The notes beneath the pieces were generated by a model. That model was not told where the DNA came from, ran no database searches, and saw only the letters and a program-made list of their open reading frames with translations. Position numbers and translations under genes: made by a program. From assembly GCA_964556115.1 (NCBI GenBank), contig CAZKVC010000002.1, forward strand, positions 124,001 through 188,000: a stretch of 64,000 nt of DNA, in the 5' to 3' direction. Position 1 is the first letter of the stretch. Each line of letters starts with the position of its first letter. Shown piece after piece: positions 1-8,560 of the stretch. The stretch is from Parvularcula sp964556115. Lineage in GTDB: Bacteria; Pseudomonadota; Alphaproteobacteria; Caulobacterales; Parvularculaceae.

Positions 1-10
1 GAAGAACAAA

Positions 11-1432
11 GTGCAGCGTCCCAAGGCGCGCAAACCCCGCGGGTTTCCCGACCGCTCCGGCGCGGCGCTGATCGCTGAGCGGCAGATGCTCGCGCGCATC
101 GCCGAGGTCTATGAGAGCTACGGCTTCGCCCAGCTTTCGACCCCAGCCTTCGAATATACCGATGCTTTGGGCAAGTTCCTGCCCGATGTGGACCGGCCGA
201 ATGCCGGGGTCTTCTCGCTGCAGGACGATGACGAGCAGTGGATGAGCCTGCGCTACGACCTCACCGCGCCGCTGGCGCGCTATGTGGCCGAGAACATGGA
301 CGCGCTGCCACGCCCTTACCGCCGCTTTGCGGTGGGCACGGTCTGGCGCAACGAAAAGCCCGGGCCGGGACGCTTCCGCGAGTTCACCCAGATCGACGCG
401 GATGCCTGCTTCGCACCCGCCCCCCACGCCGATGCCGAGATCATCATGATGTTCATCGACGCGCTGAAGGCAGCGGGGATCGACGACCGCGACGTCGAGA
501 TCAGGCTTTCGTCGCGCAAGGTGATGACCGGGCTTCTCCATTCGGTGGGTCTCGACCCTGAAGATCAGGGCAAGGCGGCCACCGTGCTGCGCGCCATGGA
601 CAAATATGACCGTCTTGGCACTGACGGCGTAGCACTTCTTCTGGGCGAAGGGCGCAAGGACGAAAGCGGCGACTTCACCGAAGGCGCAAAGCTCGCCCCG
701 GCCCAGATCGACGCCGTCCTGCGCTTCATGACCGGCGCGGACACGGCAGACATGCTCAACCAGTCCAGCACTGGCGCGGAAGGGCAGGCAGAGCTCGACA
801 GCATCATTTCGACACTGAACGCCTGCGGCTATGGCGAGCGGGTCAAGATGGACCCCTCGGTGATCCGGGGGCTCGACTATTACACAGGGCCCGTCTTCGA
901 GGCGGAGCTGACCTTCGACGTCGAGAACGAGAAGGGCCAGGTGGTGCAGTTCGGGTCGGTCGGCTCGGGCGGGCGCTATGACGGGCTGATCGCCCGGTTC
1001 AAGGGGCAGGAGGTCCCGTCGGTCGGTTGCTCCGTAGGCGTCAGCCGCCTACTCACTGCGCTCCAGTCCAAGGCGGCGCTGCCGGAGCCCATAGGTCCGG
1101 TGGTGATCCTCGCTCTCGAGGAAAGCGAGATGCCCGCCTACCACAGGATGGCGGCCGCTCTTCGTGCGGAGGGTATCGCCGCGGAGGTCTATTTGGGCGG
1201 CGCAGGGATGAAGGCGCAGATGCGCTATGCCGATAAGCGCGGCGCCGCGATAGTGGTCATCCGCGGCGAGGACGAGCGGCAGGCGAACCAGGTGACGATC
1301 AAGGATCTGCGCGCGGGCAAGCGGGCCTCGGCCGATATCGAGAGCCGCGATCAGTGGACGGAAGAGCGCCCCGGCCAGGAAACCGTCGGCGAAGACCGCC
1401 TCATCCCGTGGATCAGGGAAAGGCTCGGCTAA
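11..1432 (+). CDS. hisS: Histidyl-tRNA synthetase
   Basis: Charges tRNA-His with histidine in the cytoplasm. Class II synthetase features are visible: motif 2 around residues 103-130 with the RNEKPGPGRFREF loop, the histidine-binding RGLDYYTG motif at 287-294, motif 3 around 337-348 (SVGCSVGVSRL), and an anticodon-binding domain from about 370 to the end. The motif 2 loop differs from the RHERPQKGRYRQF type of enterobacterial HisRS and resembles the divergent alphaproteobacterial type. The apparent GTG start lies only 10 bases from the window edge and the frame stays open to the edge, so the true start may be further upstream. mutL begins 3 bp after the stop, suggesting co-transcription. Confidence 0.95.
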   Translation: MQRPKARKPRGFPDRSGAALIAERQMLARIAEVYESYGFAQLSTPAFEYTDALGKFLPDVDRPNAGVFSLQDDDEQWMSLRYDLTAPLARYVAENMDALPRPYRRFAVGTVWRNEKPGPGRFREFTQIDADACFAPAPHADAEIIMMFIDALKAAGIDDRDVEIRLSSRKVMTGLLHSVGLDPEDQGKAATVLRAMDKYDRLGTDGVALLLGEGRKDESGDFTEGAKLAPAQIDAVLRFMTGADTADMLNQSSTGAEGQAELDSIISTLNACGYGERVKMDPSVIRGLDYYTGPVFEAELTFDVENEKGQVVQFGSVGSGGRYDGLIARFKGQEVPSVGCSVGVSRLLTALQSKAALPEPIGPVVILALEESEMPAYHRMAAALRAEGIAAEVYLGGAGMKAQMRYADKRGAAIVVIRGEDERQANQVTIKDLRAGKRASADIESRDQWTEERPGQETVGEDRLIPWIRERLG

Positions 1433-1435
1433 GAG

Positions 1436-3241
1436 GTGCCTGCCTCCCCCATCCGCCGCCTGCCGCCCGGCGCGGTCAACCGGATCGCCGCCGGTGAGGT
1501 GATCGAGCGCCCGGCGGCGGCTCTCAAGGAGCTTGTCGAGAACGCACTTGATGCGGGTGCACGGACGATCATTGTCGAGATCGAAGGCGGCGGCAGGCAG
1601 AGGATCTCGGTTCTCGATGACGGCAGCGGGATGGGTCCTGACGACCTGCCCATTGCCATCGAGCGCCATGCCACGTCCAAGCTCGGCGCGCCCGCCGGCG
1701 GCGACGATATCGACCTTCTCGCCATCGACACGATGGGCTTTCGCGGAGAGGCCCTGCCGTCGATCGGCGCGGTGGCGCGGCTGCGCCTGACCTCCCGCCA
1801 GAAGGGCGGCGAGGGCTGGACGCTGGATGTGACTGGCGGCGATGTCGCGCCCCTGCGGCCGGCGGCGTTTGCGGGTCAGGGCACCAAGGTCGAGATCGAG
1901 GACATCTTCTTTGCAACGCCTGCGCGGCTCAAATTCCTCAAATCCGAGCGCGCCGAACTCTCCGCATGCGTTGATGTGGTCAAGCGCCTCGCCATGGCAA
2001 GGCCGGATGTGGCCTTCAGCCTCATGGCTGATGGCCGCAAGCGTTTCGCCTACAAGGCGGAGCCCGAAGGCCCGGAGGGCCATCTGGCGCGGCTAGCGGC
2101 GATCATGGGCCGGGAGTTCGGCGAGAACGCCGTGCCCGTCAGGCTCGAGCGGGGCGGCGTGCTGTTGGAAGGCTTTGCCGGGGTGCCCACCTTCAACCGC
2201 GGCCTGCCTGACCGGCAGTATCTCTTCGTGCGCGGACGGCCTGTCCGGGACAAGCTGATGGTGGGCGCGGTGCGTGGTGCGTATGCGGACTACCTCGCAA
2301 GGGACCGCCACCCGCTCTTGTGCCTGTTCCTCGACCTCGCCCCCCAGGAGGTCGACGTGAACGTCCACCCGGCCAAGACCGAAGTGCGCTTTCGCGACCC
2401 CGCGCTGGTACGGGGCATGATCGTCAGTGGCCTTCGCGCGGCGATCATGGACGCAGGCCACCGCGCCTCGACGACTATCGCGGGCGAGGTGATGCGCGCC
2501 GCGACCGCCCCGCAGGGCGCGCCTACCTTCTCGGCTGCTCCGTCATTCGACCATGCCCCTTCGCCCGGTTTCGCGGAGAGGCAGACGCCGCTGATGGGTG
2601 TCGGCGCACCCTCCGCAAGGGGCTTCACTGCTGCCGAAGAACCGCCGCAACCGCGCCCGGACTACCCTCTCGGCACCGCCATCGGGCAGCTCCACAATAC
2701 CTATATCGTGGCGCAGACCCAGGAAGGCATCGTGCTGGTCGATCAGCATGCGGCCCATGAACGGCTGGTCTATGAGCGCATGAAGAAGGCAGGCGAGAGC
2801 ATGAAGCCTCAGCGCCAGACGCTTCTGGTGCCCGAGGTGATCGAGCTCTCCGACGACGAAGCGAGCCTTCTCGCAGGCAGGCGGGAGGAGCTTCTGGAGT
2901 TCGGCCTTTCGGTCGAGCCCTTCGGTGAGGGCAGCGTCCTCGTGCGCGAAGTGCCCGCAGTGCTGGGTGATTTCGACCTGGCCCGGCTCGTCAAGGACAT
3001 GGCCGCGGAACTCGAAGGCCTCGGCGAGGATACCAGCCTCAAGGAAATGATCGCCGAAACCCTCGGCAACCACGCCTGCCGCAACTCGGTGCGCGCAGGC
3101 CGCCGCCTCGGTACCGACGAGATGAACGCGCTTCTGCGCCAGATGGAGGCGACCCCCCATTCAGGCCAATGCAACCACGGCCGGCCGACCTATGTGGAGC
3201 TCAAGTTGCGGGACGTCGAGCGGCTTTTCGGTCGGCGCTGA
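1436..3241 (+). CDS. mutL: DNA mismatch repair protein MutL
   Basis: Mismatch-repair ATPase that couples MutS recognition to strand incision. The N-terminal GHKL ATPase domain shows ENALDAGA, DDGSGM and GFRGEA motifs; the C-terminal dimerisation domain starts near residue 410. The C-terminal domain contains DQHA-x2-E-x4-E at about residues 436-447 and a late CNHGRPT motif, the signature of MutL proteins with their own nicking endonuclease, as in bacteria without MutH. The start is GTG, 3 bp after hisS. At 601 residues it has normal length, with a Pro/Ala-rich linker at about 350-410. Confidence 0.96.
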   Translation: MPASPIRRLPPGAVNRIAAGEVIERPAAALKELVENALDAGARTIIVEIEGGGRQRISVLDDGSGMGPDDLPIAIERHATSKLGAPAGGDDIDLLAIDTMGFRGEALPSIGAVARLRLTSRQKGGEGWTLDVTGGDVAPLRPAAFAGQGTKVEIEDIFFATPARLKFLKSERAELSACVDVVKRLAMARPDVAFSLMADGRKRFAYKAEPEGPEGHLARLAAIMGREFGENAVPVRLERGGVLLEGFAGVPTFNRGLPDRQYLFVRGRPVRDKLMVGAVRGAYADYLARDRHPLLCLFLDLAPQEVDVNVHPAKTEVRFRDPALVRGMIVSGLRAAIMDAGHRASTTIAGEVMRAATAPQGAPTFSAAPSFDHAPSPGFAERQTPLMGVGAPSARGFTAAEEPPQPRPDYPLGTAIGQLHNTYIVAQTQEGIVLVDQHAAHERLVYERMKKAGESMKPQRQTLLVPEVIELSDDEASLLAGRREELLEFGLSVEPFGEGSVLVREVPAVLGDFDLARLVKDMAAELEGLGEDTSLKEMIAETLGNHACRNSVRAGRRLGTDEMNALLRQMEATPHSGQCNHGRPTYVELKLRDVERLFGRR

Positions 3242-3343
3242 ACTCAGGTACAAGGCAGGGCTTGGCGGCGGACAAAGCCTCTGTTAGCGGCGCGACCTTG
3301 CGCGGCCGCGCAGTTTCTCAGTTGCTCCCGGCGGGAGGGCAGA

Positions 3344-4009
3344 ATGCCCGATCAGACCTTCATCACTGCATTCTTCACGGCGTTCGTGACATTGTTCATC
3401 ATCATCGACCCGATCCTGGTCGCGCCGATCTTCGCAGCCCTGACCCACGGCAACAGCCAGAAGGAACGGCGCAACGTTGCCGTTCAGGCGGCGCTGATCT
3501 CCTTCGGGGTCCTCTTGTTCTTCGCGCTTCTCGGCCCCAGCATGCTCAAGCATCTGGGGATCGAGCTGGCCTCGTTCCGGGCGGCAGGCGGGCTCCTGTT
3601 GTTCCTGATCGGCTTCCGGATGTTCTTCAATCCGGACGAGGAGGTCGATGCGAAAAGGCCGGGCCCCAAGGCATCGAGCCGTGACAACATCGCCTTCTTC
3701 CCGCTGGCGCTTCCGATGCTGGCGGGGCCGGGCGGGATCGCGACCATCATGCTGCTGATGAATGACGGCGCGCAGGCTTACGGCGATCAGGCGCTGGCGG
3801 CGCAGATCGCGGTCCTCGCCGCGCTGCTGGTGGTGCTTGCGATCGGCGTGCCGGTCATGATGTCCTCGGCATCCATCGCCAGGGCGCTCGGCCGGACGGG
3901 CATGAACATGATCTCCCGGCTTCTGGGCATGCTGCTGATGGCGCTGGCAACGCAATATGTGTTCGATGGGGTGCGCGTCGGAATTCTGGAAAGGGTCGGC
4001 ACGGGCTGA
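3344..4009 (+). CDS. MarC family integral membrane protein
   Basis: A 221-residue inner-membrane protein with about six hydrophobic segments, matching the MarC/UPF0056 family in size and pattern (early FITAFFTAFVTLFIIIDP, later PLALPMLAGPGGIATIM). The transport substrate of this family is not established; the old link to multiple antibiotic resistance was not confirmed. A good ribosome site (gggagg) precedes the ATG. The stop codon overlaps the glk start by one base, so the two are probably translated together. Confidence 0.85.
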   Translation: MPDQTFITAFFTAFVTLFIIIDPILVAPIFAALTHGNSQKERRNVAVQAALISFGVLLFFALLGPSMLKHLGIELASFRAAGGLLLFLIGFRMFFNPDEEVDAKRPGPKASSRDNIAFFPLALPMLAGPGGIATIMLLMNDGAQAYGDQALAAQIAVLAALLVVLAIGVPVMMSSASIARALGRTGMNMISRLLGMLLMALATQYVFDGVRVGILERVGTG

Positions 4010-4962
4010 TGACGAAGAGCGGTCTGATCGTTGGTGATATCGGCGGAACCAATGCACGGTTCGCCGTCTATACTGCCGATGGGGAACTGGGCGCGCTGAA
4101 GGTCCTGCCGGTGGGCGGGTATCAGCGCTTCGACGAGGCTCTTGCCGCCTTTCTCGATGGGCTGGACGTGCCGCGGCCGGACGCGATCTGCGTTGCGACG
4201 GCGGGCGCCCAGCGCGGCGACGTCTTTGCCCTGACCAACGCGCCCTGGACCCTGGGCCAAAGGGCGCTGCGCGAAAGCTTCGGCTTCTCCGAGGTGCGCC
4301 TTTTCAACGACTTCCAGGCCCAGGCCCGCTTTGCAGGCGTAATGCCGCCGACTGCCTACCACGGCATCCATGAAGGGGAGGCGGTCGCGGGAACCCCGGT
4401 CCTGACCATCGGTCCCGGTACGGGGTTCGGCCAGTCCCTCTTCGTGCCTGGCCAGCCGCCTTCGATCGTCGCCACCGAGGGCGGCCATCGCCGCCTGATC
4501 GTGACGAACGCCCGTGAGTTCAGGCTCTATGAGCGCCTCGAAGAGAAGCTCGGCTGGCCGCCGATCCTCGAGGATGCGCTTTCAGGGCGGGGGCTCGTCA
4601 ATCTCTTCGACCAGATCAGCCTCGACCGGGGGGAGACGCCTCTTCCGGTCGAGCCCAAGGACGTGACCGCCAGCGCCAGGGACGAAGGCAGCGCGGGTCA
4701 CGAGGCGGTCCTCTGGTTCCTCGACCTCCTCGCCATCGCCGCGGCGGATGCCTGCCTCTCGACCGGGGCGCGGGGCGGGGTCGCGATCTCCGGCGGGATC
4801 ATCTCAAGGCTGACGGATTATCTCGACGAAGCACGCTTCGCGAAGCTTTTCGCCCGCCGGGGAAACCTGGCGGACTATCTCGACCGTGTACCGCTGCGGA
4901 TCGTTACCGAGCCCATGGCCGCGCTTTACGGCGCGGGGCTCCTGATGCGCGATCAGTCCTGA
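4009..4962 (+). CDS. glk: Glucokinase
   Basis: Phosphorylates glucose to glucose-6-phosphate with ATP. The N-terminus carries the sugar-kinase phosphate-binding signature GDIGGTNARFA (residues 8-18), followed by TIGPGTGFG and the EGGH sugar-contact motif; 317 residues is typical of the Glk (non-ROK) hexokinase family. It overlaps the end of the MarC gene (TGATG) and converges on the M28 peptidase gene with a 10-bp tail overlap. The product would feed the glycolytic genes and the glucan locus elsewhere in the window. Confidence 0.92.
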   Translation: MTKSGLIVGDIGGTNARFAVYTADGELGALKVLPVGGYQRFDEALAAFLDGLDVPRPDAICVATAGAQRGDVFALTNAPWTLGQRALRESFGFSEVRLFNDFQAQARFAGVMPPTAYHGIHEGEAVAGTPVLTIGPGTGFGQSLFVPGQPPSIVATEGGHRRLIVTNAREFRLYERLEEKLGWPPILEDALSGRGLVNLFDQISLDRGETPLPVEPKDVTASARDEGSAGHEAVLWFLDLLAIAAADACLSTGARGGVAISGGIISRLTDYLDEARFAKLFARRGNLADYLDRVPLRIVTEPMAALYGAGLLMRDQS

Positions 4963-6323
4963 GACGACTGGCCGAGCGGCTCGAAACGGCCGGGAGGGCC
5001 GGGGAAGACCACCGGGGTTTCCGAGCCGTCCTTGGCCACGGCGGCGACGCCGAAGAAATAGTTGTCGACCACCAGGTTCTTGAAGGTCCACTCGGTTACA
5101 TCGCCGACGAAGCGGCTGTTCGTCCACTGAGGAGCCGTCGTCTCGCGCCAGTAGACCCGGTAGCCCGCCCGGTTGCGCGCGGCCCTTCGGTTCTCGCCGC
5201 CATGCGCCCAGCTCAGGGTGGCGGAAGGCTCGACCGCGCCCGATAGCTCGAGGTCGGTGGGGAAGGGCGGCGCGCCCGCGATCCCCGCCATCGTCAGGGC
5301 GTTGAGCGCCGTCGCCTTGGCCGCGAAATCGGCATCGACGCCTTCAAGCGTATCGCCATAGGGGCGGCCAGCCTCCTCGCGAATGTCCTGATGCTGACGG
5401 TCGTAATGCTCGTGGCTCTCCATGATCCTGACCGCGGGATAGCCCGCTTCGGAGAAGGGGGTCTGGTGCCCTCCGCGTCCGAAGCGGTCGAGCCGGTAGA
5501 TCATCTGCGCGTCGAGGGCGGGCATGTAGTCCTCAGCCATCCGGTCGATATAACGGGCGAGGTTGCGGGCCGGACTGTCGACTTCCCCGCCGCGATAGCG
5601 CCGGTAGCGGGCGGCCTCTTCCGTCTCGTCCGCACGCAGACCTTCGGAGAAGACACGGATGACGTTGTTCGCGGTGATTCCGTCGATGCCGGAGATGTTG
5701 CCGATCATGTCATTGTTGAGGACCGCCTTGACGTTCCAGCCTTCTTCCTTTGCGACCGCCGCGACGATCCTGCCGCCGAAAAGGCCCTGCTCCTCGCCCG
5801 AGAGTCCGGCATAGACGATGGTGCCGGGGAATTCATACCGGGTGAGGACACGGGCCGCCTCGAGGACGCCGGCCATCCCGCTGGCATTGTCATTCGCACC
5901 CGGAGCGTCGATCTCGGCGTCCATCACGTCCGAGGCGCGGCTGTCGATGTCGCCGGACATGATGACCATGCGGTCGGGGTCGAGACGCCCGCGCTGGAAA
6001 GCGACGACATTGACGATCTCTGTCGCCTCGGGAATGCGGCGCTCGCCTTCGACGGTGTCCGAGATGATCCGCACCTCGAGGCAGCCGCCGCAATCGGCCG
6101 AGATCTTCTCGAACTCCTCGGCGATCCAGCGCCGCGCGGCGCCGATGCCGCGGGTATCGCTTTCGGTTTCGGACATGGTGTGCCGCGTGCCGAAACCGGC
6201 GAGGGTCTCGATATCCGCCATGATGCGCTCCGGCGACGGCGCGTCGGCGATCTCGTAGAGGCGTTCGGTCTGGGAGGGCGGGGCGGTCTGGAGAAGGGCG
6301 GCCGCAAGGGTGATGAACAACAT
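4953..6323 (-). CDS. M28-family zinc metallopeptidase, exported
   Basis: A 456-residue predicted exported peptidase: a short N-terminal hydrophobic stretch (MLFITLAAALLQT) serves as signal peptide, then an M28 fold. Metal-site motifs visible in order are SGDIDSR, GANDNASG, SGEEQGLFG, NNDMIGN and SHEHYDRQH. The first motif reads G-D-x-D where many M28 aminopeptidases have G-H-x-D. A C-terminal fibronectin-III-like segment (from about residue 360, with YRVYWRET and TEWTFKNL) probably serves binding. Substrate unknown. Its 3' end overlaps glk by 10 bp. Confidence 0.85.
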   Translation of the reverse strand: MLFITLAAALLQTAPPSQTERLYEIADAPSPERIMADIETLAGFGTRHTMSETESDTRGIGAARRWIAEEFEKISADCGGCLEVRIISDTVEGERRIPEATEIVNVVAFQRGRLDPDRMVIMSGDIDSRASDVMDAEIDAPGANDNASGMAGVLEAARVLTRYEFPGTIVYAGLSGEEQGLFGGRIVAAVAKEEGWNVKAVLNNDMIGNISGIDGITANNVIRVFSEGLRADETEEAARYRRYRGGEVDSPARNLARYIDRMAEDYMPALDAQMIYRLDRFGRGGHQTPFSEAGYPAVRIMESHEHYDRQHQDIREEAGRPYGDTLEGVDADFAAKATALNALTMAGIAGAPPFPTDLELSGAVEPSATLSWAHGGENRRAARNRAGYRVYWRETTAPQWTNSRFVGDVTEWTFKNLVVDNYFFGVAAVAKDGSETPVVFPGPPGRFEPLGQSSQD

Positions 6324-6374
6324 CAGGCGGTGCTAGCAGGAGGGCGCGCCATGCCGAAGGCCTCTCCGCACACG

Positions 6375-6413
6375 AAAAACGCCGCACCCGAACCGGATGC
6401 GGCGCCTTTTTTT
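6375..6413 (-). terminator. Rho-independent terminator, bidirectional shape
   Basis: A G/C-rich hairpin (10-bp stem with one G-U pair when read on the minus strand, arms 6380-6389 and 6395-6404, loop of 5) is flanked by five T's on the minus-strand side and seven T's on the plus-strand side. It lies just downstream of the IPLPA-tail gene and upstream of the M28 peptidase, so its main role is probably to end the minus-strand transcript. Confidence 0.85.
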
Positions 6414-6432
6414 CAAGCCGAAGCTATGAGCG

Positions 6433-7104
6433 TCAGGCAGCCTTGCGGCGGCGCGCGGCGTAGGCGGCCACGGCGCTGCCCATCAGGACGAAACCGGCAG
6501 GAAGCGGAATTTCCTGGGTCGAAAGGGCGGCGACGAAGTCGATGTCCGCGCCGGGGTTCGAGCCCTGGTCGGACGGCTGGCCGATCAGGTCGGTGATCCG
6601 CACGAAACGGAAGAGGGTCGGATCGCCTGCTGACAGGAAGGCGTCGATGTCGATCTCGCGGTTCTGTCCAACGAGCTGACCCACAGAGATGAAGGTCATG
6701 TTGTCAGCGGAAATCTCGACATTCACCGTTTCGACCACCGAACCCACTTCGCCGACGAAGAGGTCCGAAGCGCTATCACCGCTGGTCGTCAGGAAGTTGT
6801 CGGTGAACTCGATCGTGACGAAGCCGCCTTCGCCGAGGGTGAAGGCGCCATCATTGTTGCCGGGGGTGTTGTCGAAATCGGGCGCGCCGAGGACGTTGTC
6901 CGGGTTGTTGAGGTTCGGCGAACCGACGGCGGCATTGTCAGGGTTCTGGTCGAACGCGACGACGCGGTCCGCGAACGCCGTGTCATCCACGGTCACGTCA
7001 CCGGCGCCGGGGTTGTTCGGGTTCAGCGGAAAGGTGACGGGGGCGGCGAACGCGGCAGCGTTCATCGCGAGGATCGCGGCGGAGGCTGCGAATGCAAGTT
7101 TCAT
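6433..7104 (-). CDS. Exported protein with VPLPA/PEP-CTERM-like C-terminal sorting tail
   Basis: A 223-residue secreted protein. It has a clear signal peptide (MKLAFAASAAILAMNAAAFA), an acidic, Asn-rich beta-type body with GAPDFDNT and SVVETVNVEIS segments, and a tripartite tail: EIPLPAG, a hydrophobic helix and an ARRRKAA basic end. This is the layout of the VPLPA/PEP-CTERM signals handled by exosortase-type enzymes. No exosortase gene is present in the window. The body looks like a carbohydrate- or surface-binding beta-sandwich, but I cannot name a family. A strong terminator follows. Confidence 0.8.
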   Translation of the reverse strand: MKLAFAASAAILAMNAAAFAAPVTFPLNPNNPGAGDVTVDDTAFADRVVAFDQNPDNAAVGSPNLNNPDNVLGAPDFDNTPGNNDGAFTLGEGGFVTIEFTDNFLTTSGDSASDLFVGEVGSVVETVNVEISADNMTFISVGQLVGQNREIDIDAFLSAGDPTLFRFVRITDLIGQPSDQGSNPGADIDFVAALSTQEIPLPAGFVLMGSAVAAYAARRRKAA

Positions 7105-7310
7105 GATGTTCCCCCTCAGGAATGCAGTTTTGCCCTGGTGCCCGTAAAGCTTCGGGCAACCATGTTGAAAGCTGAAAAAGCAGTGCAGCAGTCGCCTTCC
7201 GGTTGCCGCGGGCTAGCCGTGGTTCCCCGCCGGGGCGCAGATCCTTGGCTCAGCCCGGCAAGCCCCCTCCTCGGCAGGCCGCACGGCACCCCTTTCACAA
7301 CTGCGGCACC
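7105..7310. other. Intergenic leader of the IPLPA-tail gene
   Basis: 206 bp between two minus-strand genes, presumably containing the promoter and 5' leader of the exported protein and the 3' end of the MscS transcript. A ribosome-site-like GGGGGA lies just before the ATG at 7104. I see no convincing terminator, RNA gene or ORF here. Confidence 0.4.
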
Positions 7311-8468
7311 TCAGGCCCGGGCCATGCCCTGGGGCAGGCTTTCCACGTGCAGGGTCTGGGTGGGATAGGCGAATTCGATCTCGTGACGCTCGAAAAGGTC
7401 GTGGATCTGCAGCAGGATCTCCTGCTGGATGTCCATATAGACCGCATAGTCGCGGTCCTGGATCCAGTAGACCAGCTCGAAGAGGATCGCGAAATCGCCG
7501 TAGCCGGAGAGGTGGCAACGGTCGAAGCGCACCCGGTCGGTATTCTGCACGATGCGCGCGATCTCGCCGGGGACCATGGAGAGCTTGGCGCGGGGGGTCT
7601 GGTAGACGACCCCCAGCTTGGTCACCACCCGCCGCTCGGCCATGCGGCGGTAGTTGTTGATCTCGTAGTCCAGGAGCTTGGAGTTGTTCACCGTGAGCTG
7701 CTGGCCCTGAAGCGTGGTGATCCGGGTCGATTTCAGGCCCACCTTCTGCACCGTCCCCATCTTGTCGCCGAAGATGATGAAGTCGCCGCGCACGAAGGGC
7801 TTGTCGAGAATGATCGAGAGCCCTGCGAAGAGGTCTTCGAACAGGCTCTGGGCGGCAAGACCGATGGCGATACCGCCGACACCGAGACCGGCGATGAGGG
7901 CTGTGACATCGCCGCCCAGATTGTCGATGATGAAGATCAGCGCCACGGCGAAGACCAGGACATTGGCGAAGACGTTGAGAAGCCCCAGCGCGTTGGCGAG
8001 GGCGCTCTCATCACCCGTGCCGTGCCGGCCCGCCGCGCGCTCGAGAAAGGCGAGCGCCACCACCCGTGCCCAGAAGGCGAATTGCAGGGCGAGGATGATC
8101 GTGAAGAAGCGGTCGAACCAGACCTGCTGCCGCTCGGTCAGCTCGAGGAAGAACGGCACGACGATGGCGCAGGAATAGATCAGCAGGAACAGGCTGTTGG
8201 TCGCGCCGATGACCCGCGCGACGATGTTCTGCCACGCGGTCTCGGGCTTCTTGCTGCGATGCAGCGAATGGTAGAGCACCGACCGCAGGAAGCGCAGGCC
8301 GAGGAAGACCATCGCGATGATGGCGAGGGCGAGGCCCCATGAAATGCCGTTGGCCTGAAGCCAGGTGACGGCCTGATCGGTCACCTCGGCGGTGACGTCG
8401 GCGAGCTTGTCGGTTTCATCGAGGAGCTTGTCGACGGGCTGCGCCGTCTGGAGCGATCTGCGAATCAT
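7311..8468 (-). CDS. Mechanosensitive ion channel, MscS family
   Basis: Membrane tension-gated channel of the inner membrane. It has several hydrophobic helices at about residues 35-200, then the MscS pore and beta domain: GLGVGGIAIGLAAQ (Gly/Ala-rich pore helix), DLFAGLSIILDKPF and GDFIIFGDKMGTVQKVGLKSTRI. The frame extends to a TTG at 8534, but the ATG at 8468 has an AGGA site 7 bases upstream and leaves room for a promoter before the divergent aminotransferase, so I prefer it (385 residues). No partner genes. Confidence 0.88.
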   Translation of the reverse strand: MIRRSLQTAQPVDKLLDETDKLADVTAEVTDQAVTWLQANGISWGLALAIIAMVFLGLRFLRSVLYHSLHRSKKPETAWQNIVARVIGATNSLFLLIYSCAIVVPFFLELTERQQVWFDRFFTIILALQFAFWARVVALAFLERAAGRHGTGDESALANALGLLNVFANVLVFAVALIFIIDNLGGDVTALIAGLGVGGIAIGLAAQSLFEDLFAGLSIILDKPFVRGDFIIFGDKMGTVQKVGLKSTRITTLQGQQLTVNNSKLLDYEINNYRRMAERRVVTKLGVVYQTPRAKLSMVPGEIARIVQNTDRVRFDRCHLSGYGDFAILFELVYWIQDRDYAVYMDIQQEILLQIHDLFERHEIEFAYPTQTLHVESLPQGMARA

Positions 8469-8560
8469 CGTCTGGTCCTGCCCGTAACCTGATTTCGAAA
8501 CTGCCTTGTTCCCCAGCTTGGGCTTGCTCCGCAAGACCTTCAGCGTATCTGAGGAGGATC
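8469..8560. promoter_or_regulatory. Divergent promoter region, mscS / aminotransferase
   Basis: 92 bp separating two divergent genes, so it should hold both promoters. A strong GAGGAGG ribosome site lies just before the ATG at 8561. No operator repeat is evident. Confidence 0.4.
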
